Part shown: positions 1 to 8,826 of the stretch, piece by piece
Numbering within the stretch: position 1 is the first letter of the stretch
Layout: every line of letters begins with the position of its first letter
Origin: Chondrus crispus
Lineage: Eukaryota > Rhodophyta > Florideophyceae > Gigartinales > Gigartinaceae
Direction: 5' to 3'
Assembly: GCF_000350225.1 (NCBI RefSeq)
Contig: NW_005178881.1
Location: forward strand, 6,739 to 70,738
Length of the DNA: 64,000 nucleotides
Translations under genes and position numbers: made by a program
Notes under the pieces: generated by a model
What the model saw: the letters and a program-made list of their open reading frames with translations, nothing else
Told to the model about the DNA's origin: nothing
Database searches by the model: none

Positions 1-13
1 CCGCCCCGCCCCC

Positions 14-1673
14 ATGGCCCTGTCCGCCTTCGCCGCGGGCGTCGCGCTGCCGTCGCGGTCGCGCGCGCACGCGCTGCAATCGCGCGCGCACGCGCTGCAC
101 GCGCGCACGCCGCGCGCGCCGCGCATGGTCGCCGCGGAGCCGTCCGCGCCGTCGCAGCGCCGCGTGTGGACCCCGGAGTCGTGGCGCACCATGCCGATCC
201 TGCAGGTGCCGGACTACCCCGACCTCGACGCGCTCGCCGCCATGGAGGACAAGCTCCGCCGCTCGCTCCCGCTCGTCTTCTCCGGCGAGTGCGAGCAGCT
301 CAAGCAGCAGCTGGCCAAGGCGGCGCGCGGCGAGGCCTTCGTCATCCAGGGCGGCGATTGCGCAGAGTCGTTTCAGGAGTTTGACAAGTATGGAGGCGAT
401 AACGTCTCGGATACTTTTACCCTGCTTATCCAGATGTCCATAATGCTCATGTATGGCCTCCGGAAGCCCGTCGTCAAGATTCTTAGGTCCGCAGGCCAAT
501 TTGCTAAGCCCAGGTCCAGCCCGTTCGAGAAGAAGAAGGACCAGGAGCTAAGCTTGCCGTCGTATAGGGGCGACATCATTAATGGCCCTGGCTTCACCAT
601 CGAAGAGAGGACCCCGGACCCGGAGAGGATGTACACCGCTTTTGTCCAGTCCACAGCCACCATTAATTTGTTGCGCACTCTCGCGTCGGGGGGTGCCCTG
701 GATTTGCACCGCGTCCATGACATCAACTTGAAATTTGTCAGGGGGACGCCGCAGGGCCAGAAGTTTTCAGAGTACGCAAACTCCATTGATAGTGCCATTT
801 CCTTTATGGAGAGCTGCGGCCTGTCGCCCGACGCCTACAAGATTAGACAGGCCGAGTTCTCAGTCTCGCATGAGTCCCTCTTGCTGCCATACGAGCAGGC
901 TCTGACCAGGCAAGACCCCACCACAGGCAAGTGGTACGCCACCTCGGGCCACTTTTTGTGGCTGGGCGACCGCACCCGCCAGCCCAACGGCGCCCACGTC
1001 GAGTTCATGCGCGGCATTTCCAACCCTATCGGCATCAAGTGCGGGCCCACCTTGACGAGTGAGGATCTCTTGCAGCTGCTTGACATCCTCGACCCGGACA
1101 ACGAGCCGGGCCGCATCACCCTCATCACTCGCGTCGGCGCGGGCAAGGTCGCCGACCATCTTCCGCGTCTCATCGAGGCCGTCCAAAAGGCGGGGAGGAC
1201 TGTAGTTTGGAGCTGTGATCCGTGCCATGGTAACACCGAGACCTCCTCCATCGGATTCAAGACCAGGCGCTTTGATAAGATCCTCCAGGAAGTTACAGAG
1301 TTTTTCGCCGTCCATGAGAACATGGGCACCTATCCTGGCGGTGTACATCTCGAGCTTACCGGCCAGAATGTCACTGAATGTGTTGGTGGTATGATGGAGC
1401 TTACGGACGAAGACTTGCGCAATCGCTACGAAACTCACTGTGATCCGCGTCTTAACGGTACGTCATTGCCCTACTTCCTTTTTTCCTTCTTCATCACCAT
1501 CTTTTTCGCCTTTTCTCTCAGCCAACCATCGAGTGTGTGCTTACTTTCCTTACGTTTTTTTGTACGCCTTTTCTTGTCTTCTGCGGATACATCCCATGTA
1601 CTTAGCTTCCCAAGCTCTGGAGTTGGCCCTGCTACTATCTGAGAACATGGACCAAAGTCGTTGCCCAATCTAA
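14..1673 (+). CDS. Class II DAHP synthase (3-deoxy-D-arabino-heptulosonate 7-phosphate synthase), two exons
   Basis: Catalyses the first step of the shikimate pathway, joining phosphoenolpyruvate and erythrose 4-phosphate, normally in the plastid. I read the CDS as exon 1 14-1457 and exon 2 1606-1673, about 503 residues. The first 40 or so residues are rich in Ala, Arg and Ser, with a duplicated SRAHAL motif, and look like a transit peptide. Metal and active-site landmarks of the plant/microbial class II family are present: GGDCAESF with Cys116, DPCHGNT with His405 (the family usually has DPMHGNT), GGVHLELTGQNVTEC with Glu447, and THCDPRLN with Asp477. Splicing restores the family C-terminus RLNASQALELALLLSE. 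The start is the first ATG of the window; the frame is open upstream, so it could begin slightly earlier. Family assignment is very secure; the exact N-terminus is not. Confidence 0.93.
1458..1605 (+). other. Spliceosomal intron in the DAHP synthase gene
   Basis: The 148-nt pyrimidine-rich stretch starts with GTACGT after the codon for Asn in DPRLN and ends in TTAG before CTTCCCAAGC. Joining the flanks keeps the frame and yields the conserved C-terminal residues ASQALELA, which the unspliced reading loses. Reading through instead gives a low-complexity Phe/Ser-rich tail. It is a phase 1 intron, the only one seen in the two host genes. Confidence 0.85.
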
Positions 1674-1954
1674 TTACTTGTATGTAGCGATACATCAAAC
1701 CTGTTTCCTTTCATTACACTCCACACATTGTCCCTCGTCTTTCAGAACCTTTCTGGTACTCAAATCATTGCTCTCCCTCCCCAACTTCTGTATCGTGCAC
1801 TGTAGATTGCTCTTCCTGGCCCCGTTCCAAAAACTCTGATTTCCACCAAAACTTGCGCCGTTCAGTCTGTTTCCGTGTTGCATTCGTCAAGATTCCTTCC
1901 ACCCGTGCTCTCATCAACTTGCGTCATTTTCCTACTTTCCAGTTAACCTCTGCT

Positions 1955-3241
1955 CTATCTATCATTATCTGAGTCCTTGTAAAGCTGTCTCAACACTGCA
2001 TCGGAACCGTTTTCCTCATACAAAGCCTTTGTAACAAAATTCAAAGGCACGTGATCATCAGAAAGCGCTCTGGCGCCACCCTGATACGTCGTCAACACAG
2101 GATCGTCGCCCATGTTAACGCACACGTCATAATTGTCTCGAACAAGTGGCCTTAGCTCTTGAACAACCCTTTGATAAAAGTTTCCAAACTTGCAATTCCC
2201 TCCCGTCAACACAACATTTGCATACAACTGCGCATGCAGATCCTCTGGACACGCCTGAATCGCCTGAAAAATGATCTCAGCCAAGCCCGCCTGCTGCAGC
2301 CCCACATCGCTCGGGTTAAACAGAATCTCTGGCACAGATATGCGCTCATTGTTCATCGGGAGAATCTGCTCCGTCCCATCCGTCTCCTCGTCCTCCGTCA
2401 ACACATGCCCCAAGCGATCGCCGCCGATACGCGACATATCCGGCAGCACATACTCTCGTCGAATTCTATTTTCTCCCTTCTTGCACTGCGCAAGCTCCTC
2501 GTGGTAGTCCAACGACACGTAGCACAAGCGCTCCTTCACCGCCTCTACCACCACACCCTCATCCATCAAGTTAACACTACGAAAGCTCACGGTCTCCTTC
2601 AGAATATTCGTGAGCGCCTTCCCCCCTAGCGAAAGCCGTCGTGCGCACAACGCAAGCTCCACGCCGTCCACAACCGGTACCGCCGACGTCGCACTAAAGC
2701 CAGAATCCAATATCAAGGCTGTAGGCCTCCGCGCACCCGCAGCGGCTAGTCTCTGCGGACACACCGGGGCGCACTCCGCAAATCCAAATTCCTCGAATAC
2801 GAGCTCGTCCATGGCGCGCCTCATGTGGACTGGTAATCCCAGTGGCTCAGTGACGATGAGGGCAGTGTCCACGGGGTTGTCAAGATCGATGCCCAGCTGC
2901 TTGGAGAAGACGCTCGCCCAAACGTCGCGCTGGGCGTCCCACAGGGCCACGACACCGCGGTCGACGGGGCGCCGTAGAACCATGCCGGTCACGTCGGGGG
3001 CGACGAGCAACTCGCCGCCGACGAGCATGCCGGCTGGGCGTCGCGATTTGCCCAAGAGTTCGGGGGGCGGCGGAAGGGCATGCTTGGAAAGACGGCCGAG
3101 CGCGTTTGGGACGGTGAGAGAGGCGGGGAGCGGCGGAGGGCTGGGCGAGGCGGTCGTGCGACTAAGCGGCAATTGGCAGGCTTTTATGAGGCCGCCGCCG
3201 TTGTCGAGAAAGACGCCCACTGACGGCATCGGCGGGGTCAC
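1955..3241 (-). CDS. ARP6-like actin-related protein, single exon, 428 aa
   Basis: Nuclear actin-related protein. ARP6 in other eukaryotes is a subunit of the SWR1/SRCAP remodeller that exchanges H2A for H2A.Z. The protein opens with the actin phosphate-1-like segment GVFLDNGGGLIK (residues 9-20). It has ILDSGFSATSAVPVVDG near residue 175, the stretch from GGKALTNILKE through VKERLCYVS to RREYVLPD that is typical of ARP6, and NVVLTGGNCKFGNF near residue 350 as the adenosine-side motif. Length fits the family (about 400-430 aa). It converges with DAHP synthase, with 281 bp between the stop codons. Its ATG lies only about 96 bp from the left end of the piggyBac-like insertion, so its promoter has probably been invaded. 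ARP6 is the best match; another nuclear ARP is possible. Confidence 0.85.
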   Translation of the reverse strand: MTPPMPSVGVFLDNGGGLIKACQLPLSRTTASPSPPPLPASLTVPNALGRLSKHALPPPPELLGKSRRPAGMLVGGELLVAPDVTGMVLRRPVDRGVVALWDAQRDVWASVFSKQLGIDLDNPVDTALIVTEPLGLPVHMRRAMDELVFEEFGFAECAPVCPQRLAAAGARRPTALILDSGFSATSAVPVVDGVELALCARRLSLGGKALTNILKETVSFRSVNLMDEGVVVEAVKERLCYVSLDYHEELAQCKKGENRIRREYVLPDMSRIGGDRLGHVLTEDEETDGTEQILPMNNERISVPEILFNPSDVGLQQAGLAEIIFQAIQACPEDLHAQLYANVVLTGGNCKFGNFYQRVVQELRPLVRDNYDVCVNMGDDPVLTTYQGGARALSDDHVPLNFVTKALYEENGSDAVLRQLYKDSDNDR

Positions 3242-3333
3242 GCCGTCGAGCGACGAAGAGGGCAGGGCGGGGGGTGGGGGGGCGAAAACCGGGGCATGGA
3301 CTTTTCAGTCTTCTCAAACCGTTGCAGCAGATA

Positions 3334-3348
3334 ATATCCCTAATGCCA
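3334..3348 (+). repeat. Left target duplication (ATAT) and terminal inverted repeat
   Basis: ATAT (3334-3337) precedes CCCTAATGCCA (3338-3348). The inverted copy at 7586-7596 is exact, and ATAT recurs at 7597-7600. Classical piggyBac elements duplicate TTAA, so the ATAT target is unusual for the family. Confidence 0.85.
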
Positions 3349-3352
3349 CTTG

Positions 3353-3370
3353 TGTGAAGTATACTTCACA
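3353..3370. repeat. Subterminal palindrome 1 of 4 (18 bp, perfect)
   Basis: TGTGAAGTATACTTCACA is its own reverse complement. It begins 15 bp inside the left terminus. It is a candidate binding or cleavage site for the element's own protein. Confidence 0.85.
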
Positions 3371-3402
3371 TAACGGGTTTTGGGGTTTTTGCCCAAAACC
3401 CT

Positions 3403-3428
3403 CATATGTGAAGTATACTTCACATATG
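3403..3428. repeat. Subterminal palindrome 2 of 4, extended to 26 bp
   Basis: The same 18-bp core lies at 3407-3424. CATA on the left and TATG on the right extend the perfect symmetry to 26 bp. It ends 5 bp before the TATA box at 3433, so a protein bound here would cover the transposase promoter. Confidence 0.85.
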
Positions 3429-3432
3429 ACCG

Positions 3433-3440
3433 TATAAAAG
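3433..3440 (+). promoter_or_regulatory. TATA box of the piggyBac-like transposase
   Basis: TATAAAAG stands 5 bp after the 26-bp palindrome and 163 bp before the proposed start codon at 3603. It points away from ARP6. Its position next to the palindrome suggests autoregulation by the transposase, which is an inference. Confidence 0.6.
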
Positions 3441-3602
3441 GGCTCTTTGGACGGCGACCTGAAGTCTACAGTATTGATCTAAAGAATTCTGTAACATTGG
3501 ATTCTTGATCCTCAGCATGTTGTGCGTCTCTCGGACATTCAAAATTAAAAATCGGTCAAGCACAGCCGAAATGGCCGCGCTCACTTCGACATCGTCTCAG
3601 AG

Positions 3603-6600
3603 ATGCCCTCAAACCCCTCTCCTCTGGCTAGTGGAGCTCAACCATCACCAACAGGAACTTCAAATGATGTTTCAGAAGGTATAACAGCAGCAGCTGAGCC
3701 GGGTCCGAGCAATAATTCCGCACAAAACCTGCGCCTCGATGCGTCAGGTCATCCTCGACTACAAACTGTGACCCATGGGAACGCAAGGGGACGACCAAGT
3801 GTACGAGGACGAGGTAGGGGCTCTCAGGGACTTACTACAAGAGGAAGGGCACGAAGCAGTCGTGGAGGTGCATTGGGAAGGGGCAGAAGGCGTGCAGGCC
3901 GAGAAGGGAGGGCAGGAACAAATATTCAGGATCCAGCTTCAGGGTGGAATATTTGCACCTCAAGAACCAGTGAGGTGGTAATGGAGAAAGAGTTTGCGGA
4001 TTCTATAATACGAGAACGTGCGAGGCTGCTTTGCAGCACAGCAGTTAATAAGATGAAGTTGCAATGCAACGTTAGAGGAATCACTCCCACTCGATCAGGA
4101 TTTGTGGTGCTAATAATGAACGGAATACTGCAACAACTGACTGAGTGGATGAATGAGCTTGTCCGAATGAGGAACATGGAAACAATTATCACTATGTCGG
4201 ACATGCATCGCTATGTTGCTGTCCTTTTGCTTTCTCACACAACCGGATTCAGTTTTGAAAAAACTATTATGATACAGCGTCAGAACGGCTGCGTAGCGCC
4301 TTCCTTGGAGATAACAAGGTTTATTGCGGACAACATTCTTGCGTTTTCACCTACTGGACGGGGAAGCGATGGATCAAGCACTTGGAGCGCGCAACGGGAC
4401 AGAACACGGCAGCTTTCAGAGTTTTAAAGCCTTGCTTTTCGTGAATCTAGAAAAGTTTTCTTTGAGCCCATGCATTTGTTTGCGACTCTAGATGATGACC
4501 TGTTTGGGACTAGGGCTTCAGATAACCAAGTCAAAATGCTGAGCTCCAGAAAAGCTGACAGAGAGGGCCACTCAGCAGATGCTGTGGCCGATGCACTTTT
4601 CAGAATTGTTTTAACTATACGATTCAGAAGACGAGGGGAACAACAGACAGAGTCTGTTCGAAAATTACTTTCTGGTTTGATGGACGGGAGGGGAGAGGAG
4701 GCTCTGAATGGATGTATAGTTACTGCCGATCGCGGTTACGGGAAGCCCAATTTTATGGAGGTTCTTTCATCTTTCGGTGTTAGCTCTGTTTTTGTAATGC
4801 CAAATCATTTACTTCGAGTCCACCCATTTGTTGCTTCCTCCTATCTCGATCCAAGAAGAGGAGACTTAGAAGACACAGACGAATGTACTAGTGCAAGGTC
4901 AGATGACCTGGGAAATGCTTCTGCTGGAAGCAATGCACCTACCGAACAAATGCCTCTGCCACCTTCGGAAAATGTGGGGAATATGGAAGTGTTGTGCGAC
5001 AGAAGAAGGAAGTTCATTATTGATGACAACCCCGCGTTAGGACCTCATGCGTTCATTGCCACAAAATTGGCGGCTGCAGCGGGCTCTGGAAACCGAACGG
5101 GACAAAGAAAAATCACAGCAGTTGCTGTTCGGGAACACGGAACCGAAAAGTTCTGTAAAGTTCTTCGTTTCATGTACACGGCTCCTGAAGGGATTCAGGA
5201 AGCCCTTAAGAAATGGATTGCTGTGCCTAAAAGTAATGAGCCATTACGACACACCCTTTTCTCAAAAAAAAGTGAGAAGCCACCGGAAGTTCAAGTTTTA
5301 ATGAGTGCAGTCGAACAACAACTTCTTTCAGTATGTTCGGTTCTTACGATCGGACAAAGGTGTGCAGACTGGTTTATTTTGCGACAGTTTCGGATAACGG
5401 GAACTAATGCTGGTCTTGTAGCAATGAGCAGCTCAGCAGTGAGGTTGTCTTTGGGTTTAGAACCGGCTTCTGCCGACACGGAGAATTTGCCCGAACAGTG
5501 GCTAGAAATTTTTCAACGCAGCTGGTTTAGTTCTAAGGTTTCGACAGAGCCTATGATGCGAGGCAGTGCAAATGAGAATACTGTACTAGCTGCTCTCAGA
5601 TCAATGAGTTTTATCAGAGATGTTTTCGAGGTCGGCTTGCTATGCTTAAAAGATGTGCCTTTCCTAGCTTGCTCCCCAGATGGCGTCGCTATCCTGGATG
5701 AAGAAATTGTAGAAAGGCTAAACCCATTTAGCAGTATTGACAATCATAATGTTACTGGAAACATGGAAGTACTTGCATCTGTCGAAATCAAGACCAAGGT
5801 GACTGCACGAAGTTTAGCGAGCTCTATCTCTTTGTCATCTGGCGATCCTGTGCTTTGTACAGTTGGTGACGAGCTATTCAAAAAATATGTCGCGAAGGAG
5901 CACATGGCTCAAATGTTACAGCAAGTGATAATTCTAGGCCTGCAATACTCTGTCTACCTTGTTGCTTCTGAAACTGGCGTGTTGTATACAGTGATTATCT
6001 ACTGGTCCCCGGATATCATTGAAACATGTCTTGCCGTCTTAAAGTTCACTTGTGGTCCAGTTGTGTCATGGGCATACGAGGAGGGCGCACCAATACCGCA
6101 GTTTGTAAGTAGTGAACAACGCCCTGTTATTTCTTCGAGGCATTCGTTTTGGAAAATGATTGATACCCATGTCAAGGTACACGGCCCATTTGTGCCTTTG
6201 AAGCTATTCAAGCATGCTTCACAGAGTTTCTATTCTAAGACAAAAGCAGGCGTCGACGGTGCTACTCAGCAAAGAGCAATATTGCGATGCTCAACTTCTC
6301 ACTTCAAGTGGGAACAGAAGCTTATCTCGCAGACTCTTAAAACGCTGGCAATTAACGCATTTATTGGTTGGCGCATGTTTCAAAGAGAAGACTTGTTGGA
6401 GTCATCTGACACATTTCGTTCACTAGACCACTATCGTAACCTTCTAAACAAGGTGCAATCTACTGCTGACTTCATGTTTGATGTCTCGCTGGAACTGCTA
6501 AACCATGCTGCTAACATTCTGGTTGACAACCAGAATGACACTAGTATCCTAGGTGTGGGCGAGGCTGTATCAGCTACAGAACTCGACCGGCTTATGTCTC

Positions 6601-7295
6601 TTGCATTTAATCGAAAGAGAAACCGCATCAAATTTTTTAACAGCACTGACGGTGCACTGTTACGTCTCACTGTTCGTGGCCATGTACCAATGCAGCCTGG
6701 GGCGCTCAAATACTGCGCAATGTGCGGGAATCACAGAAACGGGTTTCGAGGTCACAAATCCTCTTTTTCCTGCCGAATGTGCTCGGTTTATCTATGTGTA
6801 AGAACATTTACAGGTCTTCGGAAGAGTTGTTGGGACATTTGGCACTCTGTGAAGCTTTTAAAACCGAGAAAGACACCAGCTTCTTTGCCTCAAATCAGCA
6901 GCACAAACAGTTCAATTGGTCACGACGCAGGGGGCGGCAGCTACGAGGAAACGGAGAGTAGTGTGCTTTTAGGTACACAAGAACAAAGTCTAATTGTCGG
7001 TGTCAGAACAGGAAACCCGGTTAATTTGTCGACAGGGGCGGTGAATTTGTCGCCAGGGGATGTTCTATCGCCCGACAGTGTGCCTGGATCAGATGCTATT
7101 TTACCAGCATCTGAAAGAAGAACGAGAAGCTCACCCTCTACTGCTGCAAGAAGGCTACAAAGCGCAGGTTCAAGTGCTGAAAAAAGACCGCGCACCACAA
7201 CAGCAAGTAGACGTCCGACTAGAGACAGTGGCAGTGAGCAGATTGTGGGGGGTTCCATGAGGAGAAGCGTTCGCAGGAGGGGCAGTCAGCAATAA
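3603..7295 (+). pseudogene. piggyBac-like DDE transposase with YqaJ nuclease insertion; one in-frame stop
   Basis: About 1230 codons in one frame, with a single TAA at 4425-4427. The open parts are 3603-4424 and 4428-7295, and homology appears to run across the stop. Order of parts: an Arg/Gly-rich disordered N-terminus (near 3765-3915); a helical piggyBac-type N-domain; D1 in LDDDLFGTRASDN (about 4485-4526); D2 in TADRGYGK (about 4723-4746); and a YqaJ-like domain (about 5363-6010). That domain has DWFILRQFRITGT, RGSANEN (Glu), CSPDG (Asp), VEIKTK (ExK) and HMAQMLQQ. D3 in AGVDGATQQ follows (Asp codon 6255-6257), then FKWEQKLISQTLKTLAINAF, a Cys-rich C-terminal finger (CAMCGN, CRMCSVYLC, SCWDIWHS; about 6715-6850) and a basic tail. 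Usual piggyBac transposases are about 600 residues, so this one is doubled. The stop may mean recent inactivation, readthrough or unrecognised splicing. Confidence 0.82.
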
Positions 7296-7354
7296 GAAAC
7301 GTAAAATGATATCTAAAATCCGTTGATTCTGTGCTTGAAAAGGGGTTTTAGCTG

Positions 7355-7372
7355 TGTGAAGTATACTTCACA
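7355..7372. repeat. Subterminal palindrome 3 of 4 (18 bp, perfect)
   Basis: Exact copy of TGTGAAGTATACTTCACA in the 3' noncoding part of the element, about 60 bp after the transposase stop codon and 224 bp from the right terminus. Confidence 0.85.
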
Positions 7373-7559
7373 TAACCGGTTTTCGAGCGTTCTCGAGAGT
7401 CTTCGAATGGCAATGTTGTGACTCATATATCTCTTCAGATTTTTATTCAAACAAGACCGCCCTTTTGGGGGTGGATAGAGTAAGACTTTTCGTGTGCGGC
7501 AACGTAAGAAGTTTTGAAAAAAGCTTCAACGGGGGCAAGTACAAGCACTCAGAAATTTA

Positions 7560-7577
7560 TGTGAAGTATACTTCACA
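7560..7577. repeat. Subterminal palindrome 4 of 4 (18 bp, perfect)
   Basis: Exact copy of the 18-bp palindrome, ending 19 bp inside the right terminus. This mirrors copy 1, which starts 15 bp inside the left terminus. Confidence 0.85.
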
Positions 7578-7585
7578 TAACTTCC

Positions 7586-7600
7586 TGGCATTAGGGATAT
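7586..7600 (-). repeat. Right terminal inverted repeat and target duplication (ATAT)
   Basis: TGGCATTAGGG (7586-7596) is the reverse complement of the left terminus and is followed by ATAT (7597-7600). The next bases are ATTTTGGC, so a longer duplication is not supported. Confidence 0.85.
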
Positions 7601-7689
7601 ATTTTGGCAAAATGTTGCCAGTAGGGGGGCGACAAGGTTCTTTTCTTAACACACAGCGGGGGCGATTGCACGATTTCTTCAGTACAGTA

Positions 7690-8753
7690 GTGGTGCTCAA
7701 ACCTAGTTCTGAAATTCTAGTTCTAATTCTGAAACGACGCTTTCTCGACCAATCACAGGAGTTTAGAACTTTTTCAGAAAATAAAATTAACCCCCAACAG
7801 TGATTCTTACTTGTCGCCTGAATCAAGCAGCTGTAATTCAAGAACACGCTCTGATTGGCACAACCTTCGCGCGGTTGACGCTCTCGTACTGTTACTTCAA
7901 CAACTGCTGTATCTGTTTCGGTCTATCGTGGCGCGAACTGAAACCGAAACACAACCGCAGCAGCAAAAAGAGCAGTAGCGTGCCAAGCGCGCACTTATTA
8001 GACACAATTCTGTACATCGGAATCATAACAAGCACCGAATCCGATACAAGAGAAGTAGTCCTGTATCGGGCTCGGTGCTTGGATCGGTTGTCAGCATGTC
8101 AGCTCCGCGGGTGTCGCGCGGAGAAGAAACGCGCCGCTCGAGATACCGCGCGCTGGCGACCAGCCCGACCACCTCCAGCATCCTCTTTCCACTGCACGTG
8201 CTCTTATCAGCGGCGCGCTCAAGCGCTTTGCTGAAACGCGTCTTGCCCTGCGCGCGATACACCTCGGCGAGACGGCGCTTCTTGCGGGCAAACTGCAACG
8301 GCCGCAAAAGCAAGATCGCGAGCGCGCCGCTGCTCAGCTCCTTGCGCATGCCTCTACCGAGGATGGATTCATGACGGCCTCCCGTGATCAAGTAGTACCG
8401 CCCGTCCCGGTCGCGTGCTCATGCAACTGCTGTTGTGGAGCTCCAGGAGAGGCGTGTGTGCACATTTCTCTACTTGGGTTCTCGAAGACAGGTGTCACCG
8501 TGTGTGACGTGGAGCCGGATACCTGGCCAGCCAAGCCGGATCAAGCGACGGACATTCAGAAATGTTCTTAATCAAAAAAACTTACACAAGCGAAATTGCG
8601 TCCCAATCGACTTTCAGAAAGGTCTGACCCGTCTACGAGCTCTGGAGCTCGTAGACGAGTTAGAATTTTTTCTGAATCAATCTGGCCAATGAGCTTGCGA
8701 AAAATCGATTCAGAATTAGAACTAGAATTTTCAGAACTAGGTTTGAGCACCAC
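7690..8753. mobile_element. Non-autonomous Tc1/mariner-like element with long TIRs and GC-rich cargo
   Basis: The ends start GTGGTGCTCAAACCTAG and are inverted copies over about 44 bp (7690-7733 and 8710-8753) with one small indel. Weaker inverted similarity extends to about 100 bp. TA stands on both sides (7688-7689, 8754-8755), fitting a Tc1/mariner target. I see no transposase. The core 8090-8400 is much richer in G+C than its surroundings and could be captured host DNA. The element abuts the piggyBac-like insertion on the left and the pogo-like element on the right. Confidence 0.7.
8630..8657. repeat. Perfect 13-bp-stem hairpin inside the non-autonomous element
   Basis: CGTCTACGAGCTC (8630-8642) and its exact reverse complement (8645-8657) flank a 2-nt TG spacer. 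It sits about 95 bp inside the right terminus and has no copy at the left end. Confidence 0.8.
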
Positions 8754-8826
8754 TAGTATTGGGAGGCCGACTGCCGAAAATATGATCAAACAGTATGGCG
8801 AATCTTCAGGTGGTTAAAATTTGGTA

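Larger units (their letters stand above)
3338..7596 (+). mobile_element. piggyBac-like DNA transposon with embedded YqaJ-type nuclease
   Basis: This is a 4259-bp element. The left end reads CCCTAATGCCA (3338-3348) and the right end TGGCATTAGGG (7586-7596), an exact 11-bp terminal inverted repeat starting with CCC as in piggyBac relatives. It is flanked by a 4-bp direct duplication ATAT (3334-3337 and 7597-7600). Each end carries two copies of the palindrome TGTGAAGTATACTTCACA. A TATA box follows the left repeats, and a single long transposase frame (3603-7295) fills the interior. The intact TIRs, perfect duplication and nearly open frame suggest a fairly recent insertion. It lies between the ARP6 promoter and a TA-target element. 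Confidence 0.88.

Noticed and set aside
835-1438. Long minus-strand frames opposite DAHP synthase
   Set aside because: They are antisense shadows of a strongly conserved coding sequence and show no domain of their own.
1458-1642. DAHP synthase reading straight through to a stop near 1640
   Set aside because: The extra residues are low-complexity Phe/Ser. Splicing restores the conserved RLNASQALELA end.
2159-3437. Plus-strand frames across the ARP6-like gene (including a 275-codon one)
   Set aside because: They mirror the GC-rich ARP6 coding strand and have no recognisable motif.
3353-7577. CRISPR-like array from repeated palindromes
   Set aside because: Only four copies, in two widely separated pairs, with no regular spacers, in a eukaryotic transposon.
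8023-8391. Host protein-coding gene on the minus strand
   Set aside because: No family recognised, several overlapping frames are open because of high GC, and it lies inside transposon ends. Kept only as possible captured cargo.
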